Source: Pohlia nutans (lineage: Eukaryota; Streptophyta; Bryopsida; Bryales; Mniaceae). From it: a stretch of DNA of 64,000 nucleotides. The notes beneath the pieces are model-generated. The model was not told the DNA's origin. It saw only the letters and a program-made list of their open reading frames with translations, and did not search any database. The position numbers and the translations under genes are program-made. The stretch covers positions 43,179,436 through 43,243,435 of the forward strand of contig CM040088.1 in NCBI GenBank assembly GCA_022496805.1, read 5' to 3'. Below, one piece after another: positions 21,345 to 34,060 of the stretch (its first letter is position 1; each line of letters starts with the position of its first letter).

Positions 21345-22650
21345 ATGTATGGCTTCTCAGAAACGGCCCGACGTGCAAAATACCATGTTGGATTTACGCC
21401 CCTCAAGAGGGCGGCGAGGACGCCGACCCCCTGTGGGGGGGGGGGGGGGTAAACCCGACTCACTTTTTCCACTGTTTGGCCACTCAAAAATGGCCCGCCA
21501 TGCAAAATAGTGTGTTGTATTCACCCCCTAGGGCGACGGCGGCCCCGCCGCCCCCCAGAGGGGAGATAAATCCAACTCATTTTTTTTGATGTTTGCCCGC
21601 TCAGAAATGGCCCGGGGTGCAAAAAAGCATGTTGGATTTACCCCCCCTCAGGGACGCGGTGCCGCCGCCGCCCCCCTGAGGAGGGGTAAATCCAACTCAT
21701 TTTTTCTAATGTTTGGCCGCTCAGAAATGGCCCGGTATGCAAAAAACCATGTTGGAATTACCCCCCCCCCCCAAGGAGGTGGCAGCGCCGCCGCTCCCCT
21801 CAAGGGAGGTAAATCCAACTCATTTTTTCTGATGTTTGGCCGCTTAGAAATGGCTCGGGGTGCAAAAAACCATTTTGGATTGATCCCCCCACCGGGGGGC
21901 GGCGCCGCCGCCGCCCCTCTCAGCGAGGATAAATCCAACTCATTTTTTTTGATGTTTGGCCGCTTAGAAATGGCCCGGGGTGCAAAAAAGCATGTTGGAT
22001 TTAACCCCCCCCCCAGGGGAGCGGCGGCGGCGCTGCCCCCCTTAGGGGAGGTAAATCCAACTCATTTTTTCTGATGTTTGGCCGCTCAGAAATGGCCCGG
22101 TATGCAAAAAACTATATTGGAATTACCCCCCCCCCCCCAAGGAGGTGGCAGCGCCGCCGCCCCCCTCAAGGGGGGGAAAATTCAACTCATTTTTTCTGAT
22201 GTTTGGCCGCTTAGAAATGGCTCGGGGTGCCAAAAACCATTTTGGATTTATCCCCTCATCGGGGGGCGGCGCCGCCGCCGCCCCTCTCAGCGAGGATAAA
22301 TCCAACTCATTTTTTTTGATGTTTGGCCGCTCAGAAATGGCCGGGGGTGCAAAAAAGCATGTTGGATTTACCCCCCCCCCCTGGGGGGGGGGGTAAATTC
22401 TACTCACTTTTTCTATTGTTTGGCCTCTCAGAAACGGCCCGGCGTGCAAGAAACCATGTTCGATTTATCCCCCCTAGGGGAGCGGCGCCGCCGCCGCCCC
22501 CCCGGGGGGGGGGGTAAACCCGACTCACTTTTTCCGCTGTTTGGCCACTCAAAAATTGCCCAACGTACGAAATAGTGAGTTGGATTTACCCCCCCCCCCC
22601 CCCCCAAGGGGGACAGCGGCGCCGCCGCCCCCTCTGGAGAGGCCTCTGAT
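21345..22650. repeat. GC-rich array of about eleven ~120-bp hairpin-forming units
   Basis: Copies of TTTGGCCGCTCAGAAATGGC recur near 21471, 21592, 21711, 21833, 21955, 22074, 22200, 22320, 22420 and 22540, with a partial one near 21345. Within each unit GTTGGATTTACCCC faces GGGGTAAATCCAAC across a GCC-rich loop, so each unit is an inverted repeat. Runs of G or C reach well over ten bases. The array lies in intron 1 of gene B. The 162-codon frame at 21586-22074 arises because several periods are multiples of three. Confidence 0.9.
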
Positions 22651-25600
22651 CTTGCGTCTAGAGCTGCACAATATTTCTTGGCACTCTCCCTATGTGCAAT
22701 GCGGAGGACTATTGTCTTACTTGATTCTCTTTTTAGCCCCATCAAATGATACTTTATATGATGTATGTTCATGTCATCGTGCTCCGAATTCGCCCCGTTG
22801 CTGGATTTTAATGTATTTTCTTGTATTCAGGGTTCTGATAATGTGGTCAAGGAAACTCAGAGGGTATCGCAGCGCCGAGTTCCGGTGGATTCGGCAGACG
22901 ATGCATCATCTCGTCCTCCCCCTGTCTTTGAGGTACAGTCTCATTTTTGTGTTATTATGGTACTACATTTCTGTCATCTGATTCTAGTGATTGAATTTTA
23001 CTGAGTGCTTTAAAATTCTCCTTCTAGGTTTCCGTTGCGGACAATGCAGCTCACATCGACGAGATTATCAATCTCAGTGATTTGGACAGTGGTGTCAATT
23101 ACTTTTGCACCTGCCCTAGTGAGTACGAGGAGGTTGCTAGTGTAGATCGTGACCCTATTGGTTCTCATCCACATGGTTTGCTCCCTTCAGCTCCGTCTGC
23201 TCCTAGCATGGGTCATGAGTTCATTCCCTTATGCAGCCCACTGTATTCTCCGTTCTCTAGAGAGTATATTCCTGCCTCGCCTCCTGAGTATGTGCCCACA
23301 TCCCCGCCGGGCTCTGTTCCCGCTTCTTCCCGAGGATTCGTACCTACTTCTCCTTCGGATCCCATGTTTCCTCGAGGTTATGTACCTACTTCCCCTCCGC
23401 AGTGCGATGGTATATTTCCTCGTGGGTTTGTACCTACATCCCCGTCGGAGTCTGCTCCCAGATCTTCTCCAGGGCATGTTCCTACTTCTCCTCGTGAGTT
23501 TGTGCCTGCGTCCCCATTGTTGGCGGATACCATTGAGGTGGATGTTGCACATTCACCGATTCCCCTACTAGGTGTTAGCATCCCAGACTTTCGCGGACAG
23601 AGTAGGCGGTCTTCAGGTCGGGGGAGGAGAGTTTGTAGACGGTTAGTCTAGCTCTGTATGTTAACAATCTGCCTCTGGCATCTTATATTTTGATTTTGTT
23701 CTTTATTTTATTTTGTCCGCCATGTTTCAGAATCCAGTGAATCCTAATGTCACCGCTGATTCTGATGATGAAGATCCTCAGCCTGCTCTTGGACAGTCTG
23801 ATGACAATATTAACGATGCCGACGAAATGGACGCGGCAGACCTTTCCACAGATCAACTTCGTGCCATAAACACCCTGAACTCCGTCTCTACGATTGAGCA
23901 GCTCCGGATTGCTCCAATTGAAGACTCGCGCATGATAATACCTCTTTGTCGAATGGTGACGATGCCCATCGTTCGCCCCACGCTGTCGTGTGACCTGGCC
24001 TTTCTCGAGACTGAATTCGTCCATGGATACCGCGAGGGTGCCGTAGTTTTTTATGTTTCTACAACTGACAAGCAAGGTGTAGTTCAAAAAGTCTCCGATG
24101 ATGATTGCCAGCACTGGAATGAGCACTGGCGAGCTGCGGATATCCGATTCGAAGAGTTCCTGCTCAGCAAACCTTCATTGCAACATCTGAGCAATGTCAA
24201 GTTCTACGTCTGCGATGGCAACCACCGACTGCAGGCGTGGATGACTGTGACCTCTCGAGATCACTCTGGAGAGGCCAAGTGGCATTACTCCGTTGACTCC
24301 ATCCTCCTTAATACCAAAGGTCGTATCGGCGATGTCATGCATGCTATGCACGACATTAATAAGTAAGTCATGATCAAATCTTTATTCATTCTTTATTTTC
24401 TGACATTCTCTTCATACTGATTGTGTATCGATTGTTTAAATTGGTCGGTGCAGATCAACCGAGAGTTTGCACGTCAAGACAAACTTGGTTCATCATTTGC
24501 ACCAAGTTCGCAAGTTCGGATTGATGCCGGTTGAGCAAATGAAGGGCATCATCAGTGCATCCGATTTCGAGCGTGCGAAGGTCTATGCTCGACAATCCTG
24601 GTTTAGTCTTCCGGCAGACATCTTCACTACGCTGATATTTCGTGTAAGTGTATTCAGTTGCATTCCTGCTGTCAAGTGCTACTCTTACATCCAATTTCAA
24701 TATCTCATTGTTTTCTCGTACTTCTGTTTACAGCAAGACATATCAAAGGCAGGTGATGAAGAGGTCAAGAAGTATTGTGAGGAGACGCCGGAAGAGGATA
24801 TAGCCAGTGCCGACATCAAAGCGGCGTTCTTGAAAGGCATGAAGGACAAGACCTCGTAATTGAAGTCAAAGTTGAGGAAGATGACATCTGTAGCCAATCC
24901 GATCTACGGTGACCGGGTTTTGCAAGAGGTCTTTACTAGTCACCTTTTCATTCTTGTCCTGCTCTTCATTAAAGTTCATACCTATTTTATCCCGTTTGTT
25001 CAGGTCGAGAAACATTATGCCCGCAAATCATTGAAGCCGGAGATGCAGCTAGACAAGTTGCAATTCATCACAACGTGTAAGGCAAGCTCGGAAAGAAAAA
25101 TTTCGTGGCTGGTTTGGTGGAACAGCTCTCCTCAAACTCGGGCCGCTCGAAAGTTCCCCGCAAAGACCAGTGAGGAAGTTCTTATTTTATGGCTGGACAA
25201 GGCGGTTTCGTATGCGGGGGTGAGGATTTGTAAATTTCCTATATTTCTGCTTGAAATATGCTCGTTTGTTCTGTGACTCAATTGTTAATAACTCTGAATC
25301 GGTTTCTTTCAGTACATGGATGCCGCCGTTGAGACCTTCACCTCCATCGCAAAGAAGGACAACCTTGTCATTGATTACACGCTTGCTGATAGTATCTCCA
25401 CTTATCTCGAGAAGTGGAGAATGAAGTTGTGGGACATCGGCTTCACGGACCTGTTCAAGAGATCCAGTTTTAAGAAGGCTGACATTTTCTCCAAACACGC
25501 TGATGCGCCGCTTCTGGTCAACCGCGTTATTTATCGGTACGCCTTGTCAATTCATAAATGTCTTTCCGTTATAACTCTTTATAATTGTTGATGACGTTAC

Positions 25601-25803
25601 AAGTACCTTTTATGTTGATTCTACGCAGGTACTTTATCTTCAAGCTTCTTCCCAAGAATGCTATCAGCAAAGAAGCTTTACCCCCCTTCCTGTGCTTGTG
25701 GAGTGATCTGTTCAGTTCGACTTGTATGTTCAATTCATATCAGATGAAGACATGGACCTCTGTTCATCTTCGAGGCGCTGGCTGGTACCTCGAGTGTGGT
25801 GTG

Positions 25804-26060
25804 TATTGAGGTATTTGATGTAAGGTAGTATTGCTAGAAGCCAAAGAGGTTTAGGTGCTAAATAATGTGTATGGGAGGAGGGGTTAGGCATGGGCTGATC
25901 TCTAGAGTGTCCTTGTGATGAGTTATCCCATATGGTTTGCCATGGTGACCTCCTAGTGTACACTACTTAAGGTGAAAGGCCTTTGAGTAAAGATCATCTC
26001 TTTCTACCCATTCCTTGTGTTTGTGTGTGTGCCTTGAGCAATCTTCTACTACCTTCAATA
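25804..26060 (+). repeat. 5' LTR of copia delta (257 bp)
   Basis: Begins TATTGAGGTATTTGATG and ends CTACCTTCAATA. It is followed at 26061-26076 by GGTTATGGGCCCACTC, the same tRNA-iMet-type primer-binding site as in beta. Confidence 0.92.
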
Positions 26061-26874
26061 GGTTATGGGCCCACTCATGTGTGTTTCATGAGTATTAGAT
26101 TGCATTTGTGCAAGTATTTTGAGGTCGGTGCGCAACGGACGGTTTTGGAGCATTGTTGGAGTTTTTTGGAGCGTTGGTGTTTCTTGGAGGTGTGCATGGG
26201 CTGAAGTTACTTGTTAGAGGACTCTCTTTGGTCAATTTCTTCCCTTGGATCTCCTTCTTTTCTTGCTTCTATCTCTTCGTTGCGAGTGGAACTTCGTTTG
26301 GTTCAATTGTGAGCATTTGAGTAAATGCAAGTGATTTGTGAGGTGTGAGGGCTCTCGTGGAGGGTCTACCATCTGATCCTAGTGATTAGGCACTTGCTTT
26401 GAGGTGTTGCATGTGTTTCATGCTCTCGGGGTGCTCAAATTTTCATTTGGAGCTAGTTTGTGCACAAAGGTGCGGTTTTGAGCAATTTCAATGCAATTGG
26501 GGTTTTGAGGGACTTGTGTGAGTTCATGTGCATTGAGTGACTGCTCTTGAGGGACACAAAGGTGTCATTGACGTGCATTGAGTGTTTGGGGACACTAAGG
26601 TGTCGTATTGAAGCATTTGGAGTTGTTTTGAGCTCCATTGAGTGATTTGAGGGGTTTTGGTGAGCCTCTTTGCATTTTTGGGTGAGGGTTCTCACATTTG
26701 AGTGTTGGGAGGCGTGTGTGGAGCACAAAAGTGCTGATCTAGTGTTTGGGGTTGTTTTAAACCCATTGGGTGCACAAAGGTGCAATATCAAAGCAAAAAA
26801 AATCACAAAAAACAAAGTTGTGTGTTTGAGTTTGAGGTTTCATTTGTGTGGGGAGGCATACGTAAGTAAGGATC

Positions 26875-29854
26875 ATGGCATCTTTTGAGGGTGAGGGTCC
26901 CAAGGTCGTAGACAAGTTCGATGGGGTGAATTTCCACTTGTGGAAATTCAAAATGGAGATGGTGATGGCCGAGAAGGAGTTGTGGGAGATTGTCGAGGGT
27001 AGTGAGGAACCTCCTTTCTCTTCTACGGATCCTAGGATCATGCAAGCGTACACGAGGAGGGAGAAGAAGGCATTTGCCATTTTGGCACTCAACCTCGCGG
27101 ATTCGCAACTTGCGCACATTCGTTCGTGCAAGACACCCGCGGAAGCATGGTCCAAGCTTTGCAACATTCACGAAGCGAAAACATTGGCCAACATTTTGTT
27201 TTTGAGGCGCAAGTTCTTCACCATCAAGATGGGCGAAGAAGATGACATGTTGGCGCACATCAACAAGGTCAAGGCTCTCGCGGATCAACTCAACGGTTGC
27301 GACGTGTCCATTACGGATGGTGACATCGTGATGACACTTTTGGAGAGCCTTTCATCATCATACGAGTACCTCATCGTGGCGATGGAGTCAAGACCCATTA
27401 CGGAGCTCACATTGGACTATGTGACCTCACGGTTGTTGCACGAGCTTTCGAGGCAAAAGGAGAACAAGTCTCGAGAAGATGGAGCGGCACTCGTGGCGAA
27501 GCAATTCAATAATGGAGGCGGTGGGAGCTCAAGCGACAAGGTGTGCTTCTATTGTGGTAAGAAGGGCCACATTGCTAAATTTTGCTTCAAACGTAAATAC
27601 AATGAGAAAGAGAGTGCAAACAACACCAAAGTTCGTGATGATGGGGATGAGTACGCATTTACAGCTCGATTTGATGCAAGCATGAGTGATGGTATCGAGG
27701 GTGATACAAGCATGAGTGATTAGATTGAGGATGGTGATGAGCATGCAAATATGGCTAGTCACGTATCGTGCAACGGTAGTGTGAGTGATTGGATTGTTGA
27801 TTCGGGGGCTACAAGCCACATGTCCCCTAATAAAACTTGTTTCCATTCGTATTGTCTCATTAACCCAAAAAGAGTGATTTTGGGAGATGATACGGTGCTT
27901 GAGGCCATGGGCAAAGGCCGAATTGTTGTAGACACCGAGGTGAGGGGTCGTGTGAAGACAATCACTATCAAAGATGTCCTCCACGTTCCTAAACTAAAAG
28001 CAAATTTACTATCGGTGAGGCAATTAGTGGCAAAGCACTTGCGGGTTGAGTTTAGCGATAAGGAGTGTTATGTGTTGTCACCGAGTTGAGATGAGGTGAC
28101 CATCATTGAAGAAGACAAGGGCTTGTACCACATCAAGTTCTCGAAGGTGCATTCCAAAGAATCGGCGGCGTTGGCGTATTCAAACTTGAAGGACGACAAG
28201 TTGGCGTTGTGGCATCGTCGACTTGGCCATTTGAACATGAAGACTGTGAAGACACTACGCGGCATGGTAAGCGGGATGGATCTTCATGAATTGAAAGTGG
28301 ATCCATCTTCATTCACTTGTGAAGGTTGCATTGAAGGCAAGCCACAACGATTGCCATTTGCGGGTGAAGCGGCGACACGCACAACCAAGCCCTTGGAGAT
28401 CGTGCATTCGGATGTGTGTGGCCCGATGAAGACCAAGTCAATGGGAGGTTGAAAGTACTTTGTGACCTTCATCGATGACTTCTCAAGGAAGATTTGGCTC
28501 TATCCAATTAAGGCCAAGAGCGAATGCTTTGACAAGTTCAACGAGTTGAAAACATTGGTGGAGAACCAATTCGAGAAGGATCAAGGTGTTTCGATCGGAC
28601 AATGGCAGCGAGTACATGTCCAAGAAGTTTGACGAGCTATTGAAAAATGAAGGTATCGCACGGCAAACTTCGACCCCGTATACGCCTCAACAAAATGGAG
28701 TTGCGGAGCGCACAAATCGCACCATTGTAGAGATGGCGAAGAGCATGTTGCACGCTCAAAACTTGAAGTTGGACCTTTGGGCGGAAGCGGTGGTGAATGC
28801 GGTGTACACTCGCAATCGGTGTCCAACAAGCGCGGTTGAAGGCATGACGCCGGAACAAGCGTGGAGTGGGAGGCAACCATGTGTTGCACACATGCGCATC
28901 TTTGGATGCATTGCATACGCAAAGGTTCCCGACGAACCAATGAACGGGGATAACCGGCAGCTAGTGTAAGATGAGCCGGTTGATTTTCTAAAAAACCGAT
29001 TGGAATGTAGAAGGAGCGGCTAAAAACCGGGTGAAAAAGCTAAAAAAATTCTATTTTATATATTTAATAGAGAAAATAACCGGACTCCACACTTGAAAAA
29101 CTGGTTCAATCTTGGAATGAAAGGAAAGTAACCGGTAAAGCTCAAAAAACTTCCCGGAGTGTGCGACGAACGGAGGACTAAACTCGAGGCTAAGGCCTCA
29201 AAATGTGTGTTCCTTGGGTATTGTGAAAGTACCAAGGCGTATAGACTTATGTCGGTGGAGACGAGGAAGATCATTCGGTCACGTGATGTGACGTTTTGTG
29301 AGGAGTCTACGACGGAGGCTCCTTTGGAGGTTGGTCCAAGTGGGAGTAGTGGAGACGTGTTGGTGGACGCACCCTCCAAGTCCCCTAGTGTTAATGATGT
29401 AGACTGTTATGGGGAGGAAGGCAACACGGAGGTTGTTGAAGTGTCATCGAGCTCAAAGACGAAGAATGGTGCAAAGGACACACAAGTGGAGCAAACTTCT
29501 TCAAGCGATCGGCTGTACCCCGAGAGATTACGCAAGCCACGTTGAGAATGGTGGAAGAATCACATATTCCCTCAAGTGGAGGATGAGCATGCGAATGTGG
29601 CATTGACCATTCGAGAAGCCATGCAAGGTGAGGATGCAATCAAGTGGGAGCGCGCCATGCAAGAGGAGTACGACTCTCGAATCGCAAATGGTACGTGGCA
29701 ATTAACTCCCATTCCGAAGGATCGCAACCCCATTGGTTGCAAATGGGTGTTTCGTACAAAGAGGGATGTTTCGGGTAATGTGGTGCGTCACAAGGCAAGA
29801 CTAGTAGCCAAGGGGTTCGCACAAGTTCATGGGGTGGACTTTCACGAGACGTTT
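26875..29854 (+). pseudogene. copia delta gag-pol, 5' part (degenerate)
   Basis: Starts with MASFEGEGPK. Gag, CCHC knuckle, protease (DSGATSHM), integrase (NGVAER) and the start of reverse transcriptase can be followed by comparison with beta. Stops interrupt it at 27721 (TGG to TAG), 28087 (CGA to TGA), 28450 (TGC to TGA) and 29542. There is a frameshift near 28570-28590, a short deletion near 29605 and a 227-bp insertion at 28937. It ends at the target site of epsilon inside CACGAGACGTTT. Confidence 0.92.
28937..29163. mobile_element. 227-bp MITE-like insertion
   Basis: It interrupts the delta integrase at a 7-bp duplication, CGACGAA (28930-28936 and 29164-29170). Beta has only one copy of this sequence, so the insertion is clean. 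It is non-coding and contains several AACCGG-type repeats. Terminal inverted repeats are not obvious, so its class is unknown. Confidence 0.7.
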
Positions 29855-31181
29855 AAGGTCATATTCGTTTAGTTGGGACTATTCCAATGATTTGGGACTA
29901 TTCCAATGATTTGGGACTATTCTGGCTGTCCCGGACCTCGTATGTTTATGGTTCTATAGCGATAAAGAGTATCTGAGATCTCAACAACCGTTGCCAACAA
30001 ACTACATGCACCCAATATTTGTTACTGTCAGAGGCCATGCAATTGTTGGGTTACATCCAGTTTGTACTTCGTAGAGGATTTGATGGTGCATCTGCCGTTG
30101 GAGTCTACAATCAAGTGCTACCGTACATTGATTATTTGGGGTATTATACCAAAGAGATGAACTGTTTGGAGTATATTCTATGATATTCTAGGTTTATTCA
30201 AAACATAATCTTAAATTATTCCTTTTTTGAATTTAAAGTGTCCTATATGACCCGTAGGATTTTATAATTGAGTAGCCTTTTTTCCTCCTATGCCAAAACA
30301 AATTCCCTATAGTTTATGTCATGTGTATTTTTACTTTGTGCATACTGACCTCCCCAAGTTTGAATGATACAAAAATGACAGTGTAGACTGTCAAATATAA
30401 ATACCCAACTGTAGCGGTTGTCTTGCATGAATACTTTGAGACTGGAAGTCATACTACTCTCATAAATAACCATTTTAACAATATCATACAAAATATTTTA
30501 GAACTTTTATTCTTTTCCATGTTCCCTTCTGTACGTCTATGTCTGTCGGTTTCAAGGCTCATCCACTTTTAAAGACTACAATGTGTGCAATATTTTATTT
30601 TATGTTTCTACTGAAATTGGAGTCATGCTCAGTGCTTGCCAATTACTTTTAGATGCCGACTCCTACAGGAACTGACTGTAATTATTCATCCCTTTCAAAA
30701 CACTTGGGCAGTCTTGCGTACTCCTTATGTATGCTTCCAAATCATTGTATTTTTTGTAGGGATTTCATAGTCTATCCTCCCCATTGCGGTTGTAAGGGTT
30801 GTCACTTCTAATTATAGACACATGGTATTGCTCACTGTTTAGGGATTCTGATCCCTACAATTGGCTTGGTTCAAGCAACCTCTTGTACGAATATGCAACT
30901 TTCATGCCATTATTTTTCACTTGACATTGCCCCTTCTGAGCGCGTTTCATACAATGTTTTGCAAGCTTTGTGAATACATCAGATCTTCTTAATATTATAA
31001 ACAATACATATTATGCAGGAAAGGGTTTCAAGAGGTGTTGTATAATTACAAGACGATGTTCTTTGTTGGATACGCGAGCCTTCAATATTGAATTCCCTTT
31101 TGGCCAAACAAAACCTCGAACTTTTACAGTCTCAATCACCGCTATACATTTGTTAGGTGATAGTTGTGCAAATTGGAAAAT
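29855..31181 (+). repeat. left TIR of epsilon
   Basis: Near its outer end it has three copies of TTGGGACTATTC at 19-bp spacing, against two in the right TIR. Similarity to the right arm stops at GCAAATTGGAAAAT. Confidence 0.92.
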
Positions 31182-32640
31182 CTCTTTTCTGTATGACAAA
31201 AAAACAGTTACAAATTGTCATCGTTTGTTGCATTCAACATGTACAGGGGTACAAGACCTTCAAAACTTTGCTACTATTTCCCTCCATAACTAGTCACTAT
31301 CTGAGGAGTTAGCTACTTCAGGGGCATCTGTAGTTGGTTGCATGCTACATGCTATTTTCGCTAGCGCTTGCGGAATGTGCTTTTTCGGAATGCTGACGGT
31401 TCTTGCAGAATGACCTGCTTTTCGTTTCTACGAAGTTTAAATTGATGTTGTACTCGTCGTTTGCTCCTCATACGATCCATCCACTTCCCACTTGAAGTTC
31501 TTCAAAGTGTCCCATTGTTTGTATGGCCTATTTTCTCTCCCTCGCCTAGAACATGGCTTATACCACTCGACTTTTATCATCTTGTAATTAGCATCACCAA
31601 ATGTCAGTTTTGGATCCGAGCGGGCTTCTGCCAACGACACGGGCGCCGTGCTATCTACTGTTGCACGCACTAACACAAGATGTCCGACTTGACAATCTCT
31701 CGTAGCACGGAAAGACGGTCACGGTCGGAGATTTTGAGGTTCAATATAATGGTCATCTACGGCAAATTTCTCTCGTAGAATTCCATCCGCAGTGTATAAT
31801 GTTTGTACATCAAACGACTGCCTTGTTTGTGGCCAAAATCCCATACACTAAACATCCACAACTTCCATTTCAGCTTCTCTTGACATTCAATGCACTGGAA
31901 AGTAGAAACCACTGTATTCACTTTGCAATTGCTCGTTTGCAAAGTAGTAGCACAATGGTCATCAAGTCTACTTCACTATTGTCAGTCATTCTAAGAATTC
32001 AAAAACTCCACGTCCGCCTTCTGCATTTGTGATAGTGATCTTCCATACAGCTCACTTGGCAACTCTCTACCATCTGTCCACAAGTTTAGTGACTTTCACC
32101 TCTTGGAACTCAGGCCCAGCAGGCCCTGCACCATGAATTCAATATTGCCTGCACTCATCCACGTTTGCTCTAGCGGTTCTTGGTATTGAACATCGTTCCA
32201 ATTTCCACTGATGACTCCCTACCCTTTGACTTCATTGCTGCAAGTGACCCCTCCACTTTCTGCCCGCCCGAAGTTGAAAGATTGTTTTGATTCAGGCGGG
32301 CAGTTGCCCTGATAATTCTCTCAGGAGTGGATGCTCACTGACCAGTACCACTATTTCTGGTGTACTAGACTCTGTTCTCAGTGTGCAATTGCACACTGCG
32401 ACGCTAAGCATAGTGCTCTCTCTTCTATACTCCGTACGTGTACAAGTAGCTGGAAGGTATACAACCTGTCGTGTGAATCGTATATTAAATATTGAAATAC
32501 GCACTCTTGGAAAATAGCACAGTATTTGTGGTATTCCTAACGTAGAAAGAAAATTTGCTATGGAAAGAAAAATACGGTAACGCTTACAGCTATCATGATA
32601 TTTGTTAACTTAGGAATTCTAGCAAGTGTTGACAGTTTCT
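31182..32640. other. epsilon interior, left spacer
   Basis: Non-coding. It holds a perfect 20-bp palindrome at 32379-32398 with core GTGCAATTGCAC, a core also found in the right arm. No gene recognised. Confidence 0.55.
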
Positions 32641-32699
32641 AAACTCTTCAATTATCATAGTCACTAGAAAATTGTATGCATGTTCTTCATATTACAGAT

Positions 32700-34060
32700 T
32701 TGTACTATTACAAACATTCCCCATTTCTTGCATATGGCGATTACACATATTGGAAACTCAAGGTTCTTTCTTTGCATGTATACAACAAGTGCACTTTGCA
32801 ACAACAGTCACAAAGTACACCAGAGAAGGCATACCGCACCGTAAACCCTACAGCGATTTTAGCAAAGTCACTAAAAATCTAGTGCAAGAAAGGGCTTCAT
32901 TGAACGCACCAGGAGAAACCGCCTTCCGCCTCACACGTACCTCCCACCGCCTTTCGCTCGCACCTCCCACCGCCTGTCTAGCGCTCGTCCCGCAGCGCCT
33001 TTGAAGTGCACCTCCCGCGCGTCCTCCACGCGCACCTCCCAAAGTGCCTCGCACGCGCAACTCCCGCAACACTAACATACAACTTAGCCTCGAGGAGAAG
33101 CGACAACACAACACTAGCACTCATAATCGCGCGCACACTCACAACACAACGGCATCAGCTAATTCAAACAGCAGGGAGGACGAGGAGCCGGACAAGCCGT
33201 CACAAGCGCAGAACAAAATGAACCACAGAGAAGAGCGGCCGCCAAACCCTAGGCCGTCCACCCCGCTTGATACCCGGCCATACCCGGCCGCCACGACTGA
33301 TACCCGACCGTACCCGGTCGCCACGACTGATACCCAGCTATATCTGTCGTGTACCGCCATGCATGGATGACTTCAGCAATGATTTAGACAGCTTAGTCAC
33401 AAGGTACTGAATTCAAAATATAGAGATCACTCTCATTTGGACAAAATATAAATATTAAAAATCCCGTGAATTTTAAACTATTTCCATTACGCATGAACTA
33501 CAAAAATTGATAAAACAGACGGTACCTTTCTAATTTATGAATTAAATAAAATTTAGAAAAACATATTAAACAACATGAAAGGTATTGTGACAGCAGTCCA
33601 ATAATTATTTCATTGCCCATTCGAAATTCAAAAAATATGACAATGAATTGATTGTTTGTCTACAGTTTCTTTTTTTCATTACATTGTCAATAGTGTTCAT
33701 ATAGTGAACAACATACAGTACAATAAATAAGCATAGCATCAGAATTTATTGTATGCAAAAACAAACTGTACTTTGTTCTTGTCTTACATTTTCTTCATAT
33801 TTCAATAAAACTATCATTCTCTTATGACTAGGAAAATAGAACATGTAAATCAACCTATATAGAACGAAGGCAACAGAGATAGAGGAAGACAACTACTGAT
33901 AACAATAACTGGGATGTAAACAGCTCCACATTAATGTTATGAAACATTATAGGTGTAATTGGAGGTATAACTCTTTTCATTCAACGCAGATTTAAATGCA
34001 CAAATATTCTTGAAAGAATCCGACCGAATTAGTTTTTCAAAGTAACTGGAAAGGAACATG
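32700..34060 (+). repeat. inner inverted repeat of epsilon, left arm (approximate ends)
   Basis: Segments correspond in reverse order and opposite strand to 38210-39640. Examples are CGCACCGT..ACCCTACAGCGAT near 32840, ATAGAGATCACTCT near 33420, TTGTATGCAAAA near 33750 and TTTAAATGCACAAAT near 33995. It is diverged, unlike the outer TIR. The frame at 33044-33370 with DTRPYP repeats is low-complexity and matched by a similar frame in the other arm. Confidence 0.75.

Noticed and set aside
21586..22449. Gly/Ala/Pro-rich frames in the GC array
   Set aside because: They follow the repeat period and hairpin structure, not codon constraint, and lie inside an intron.
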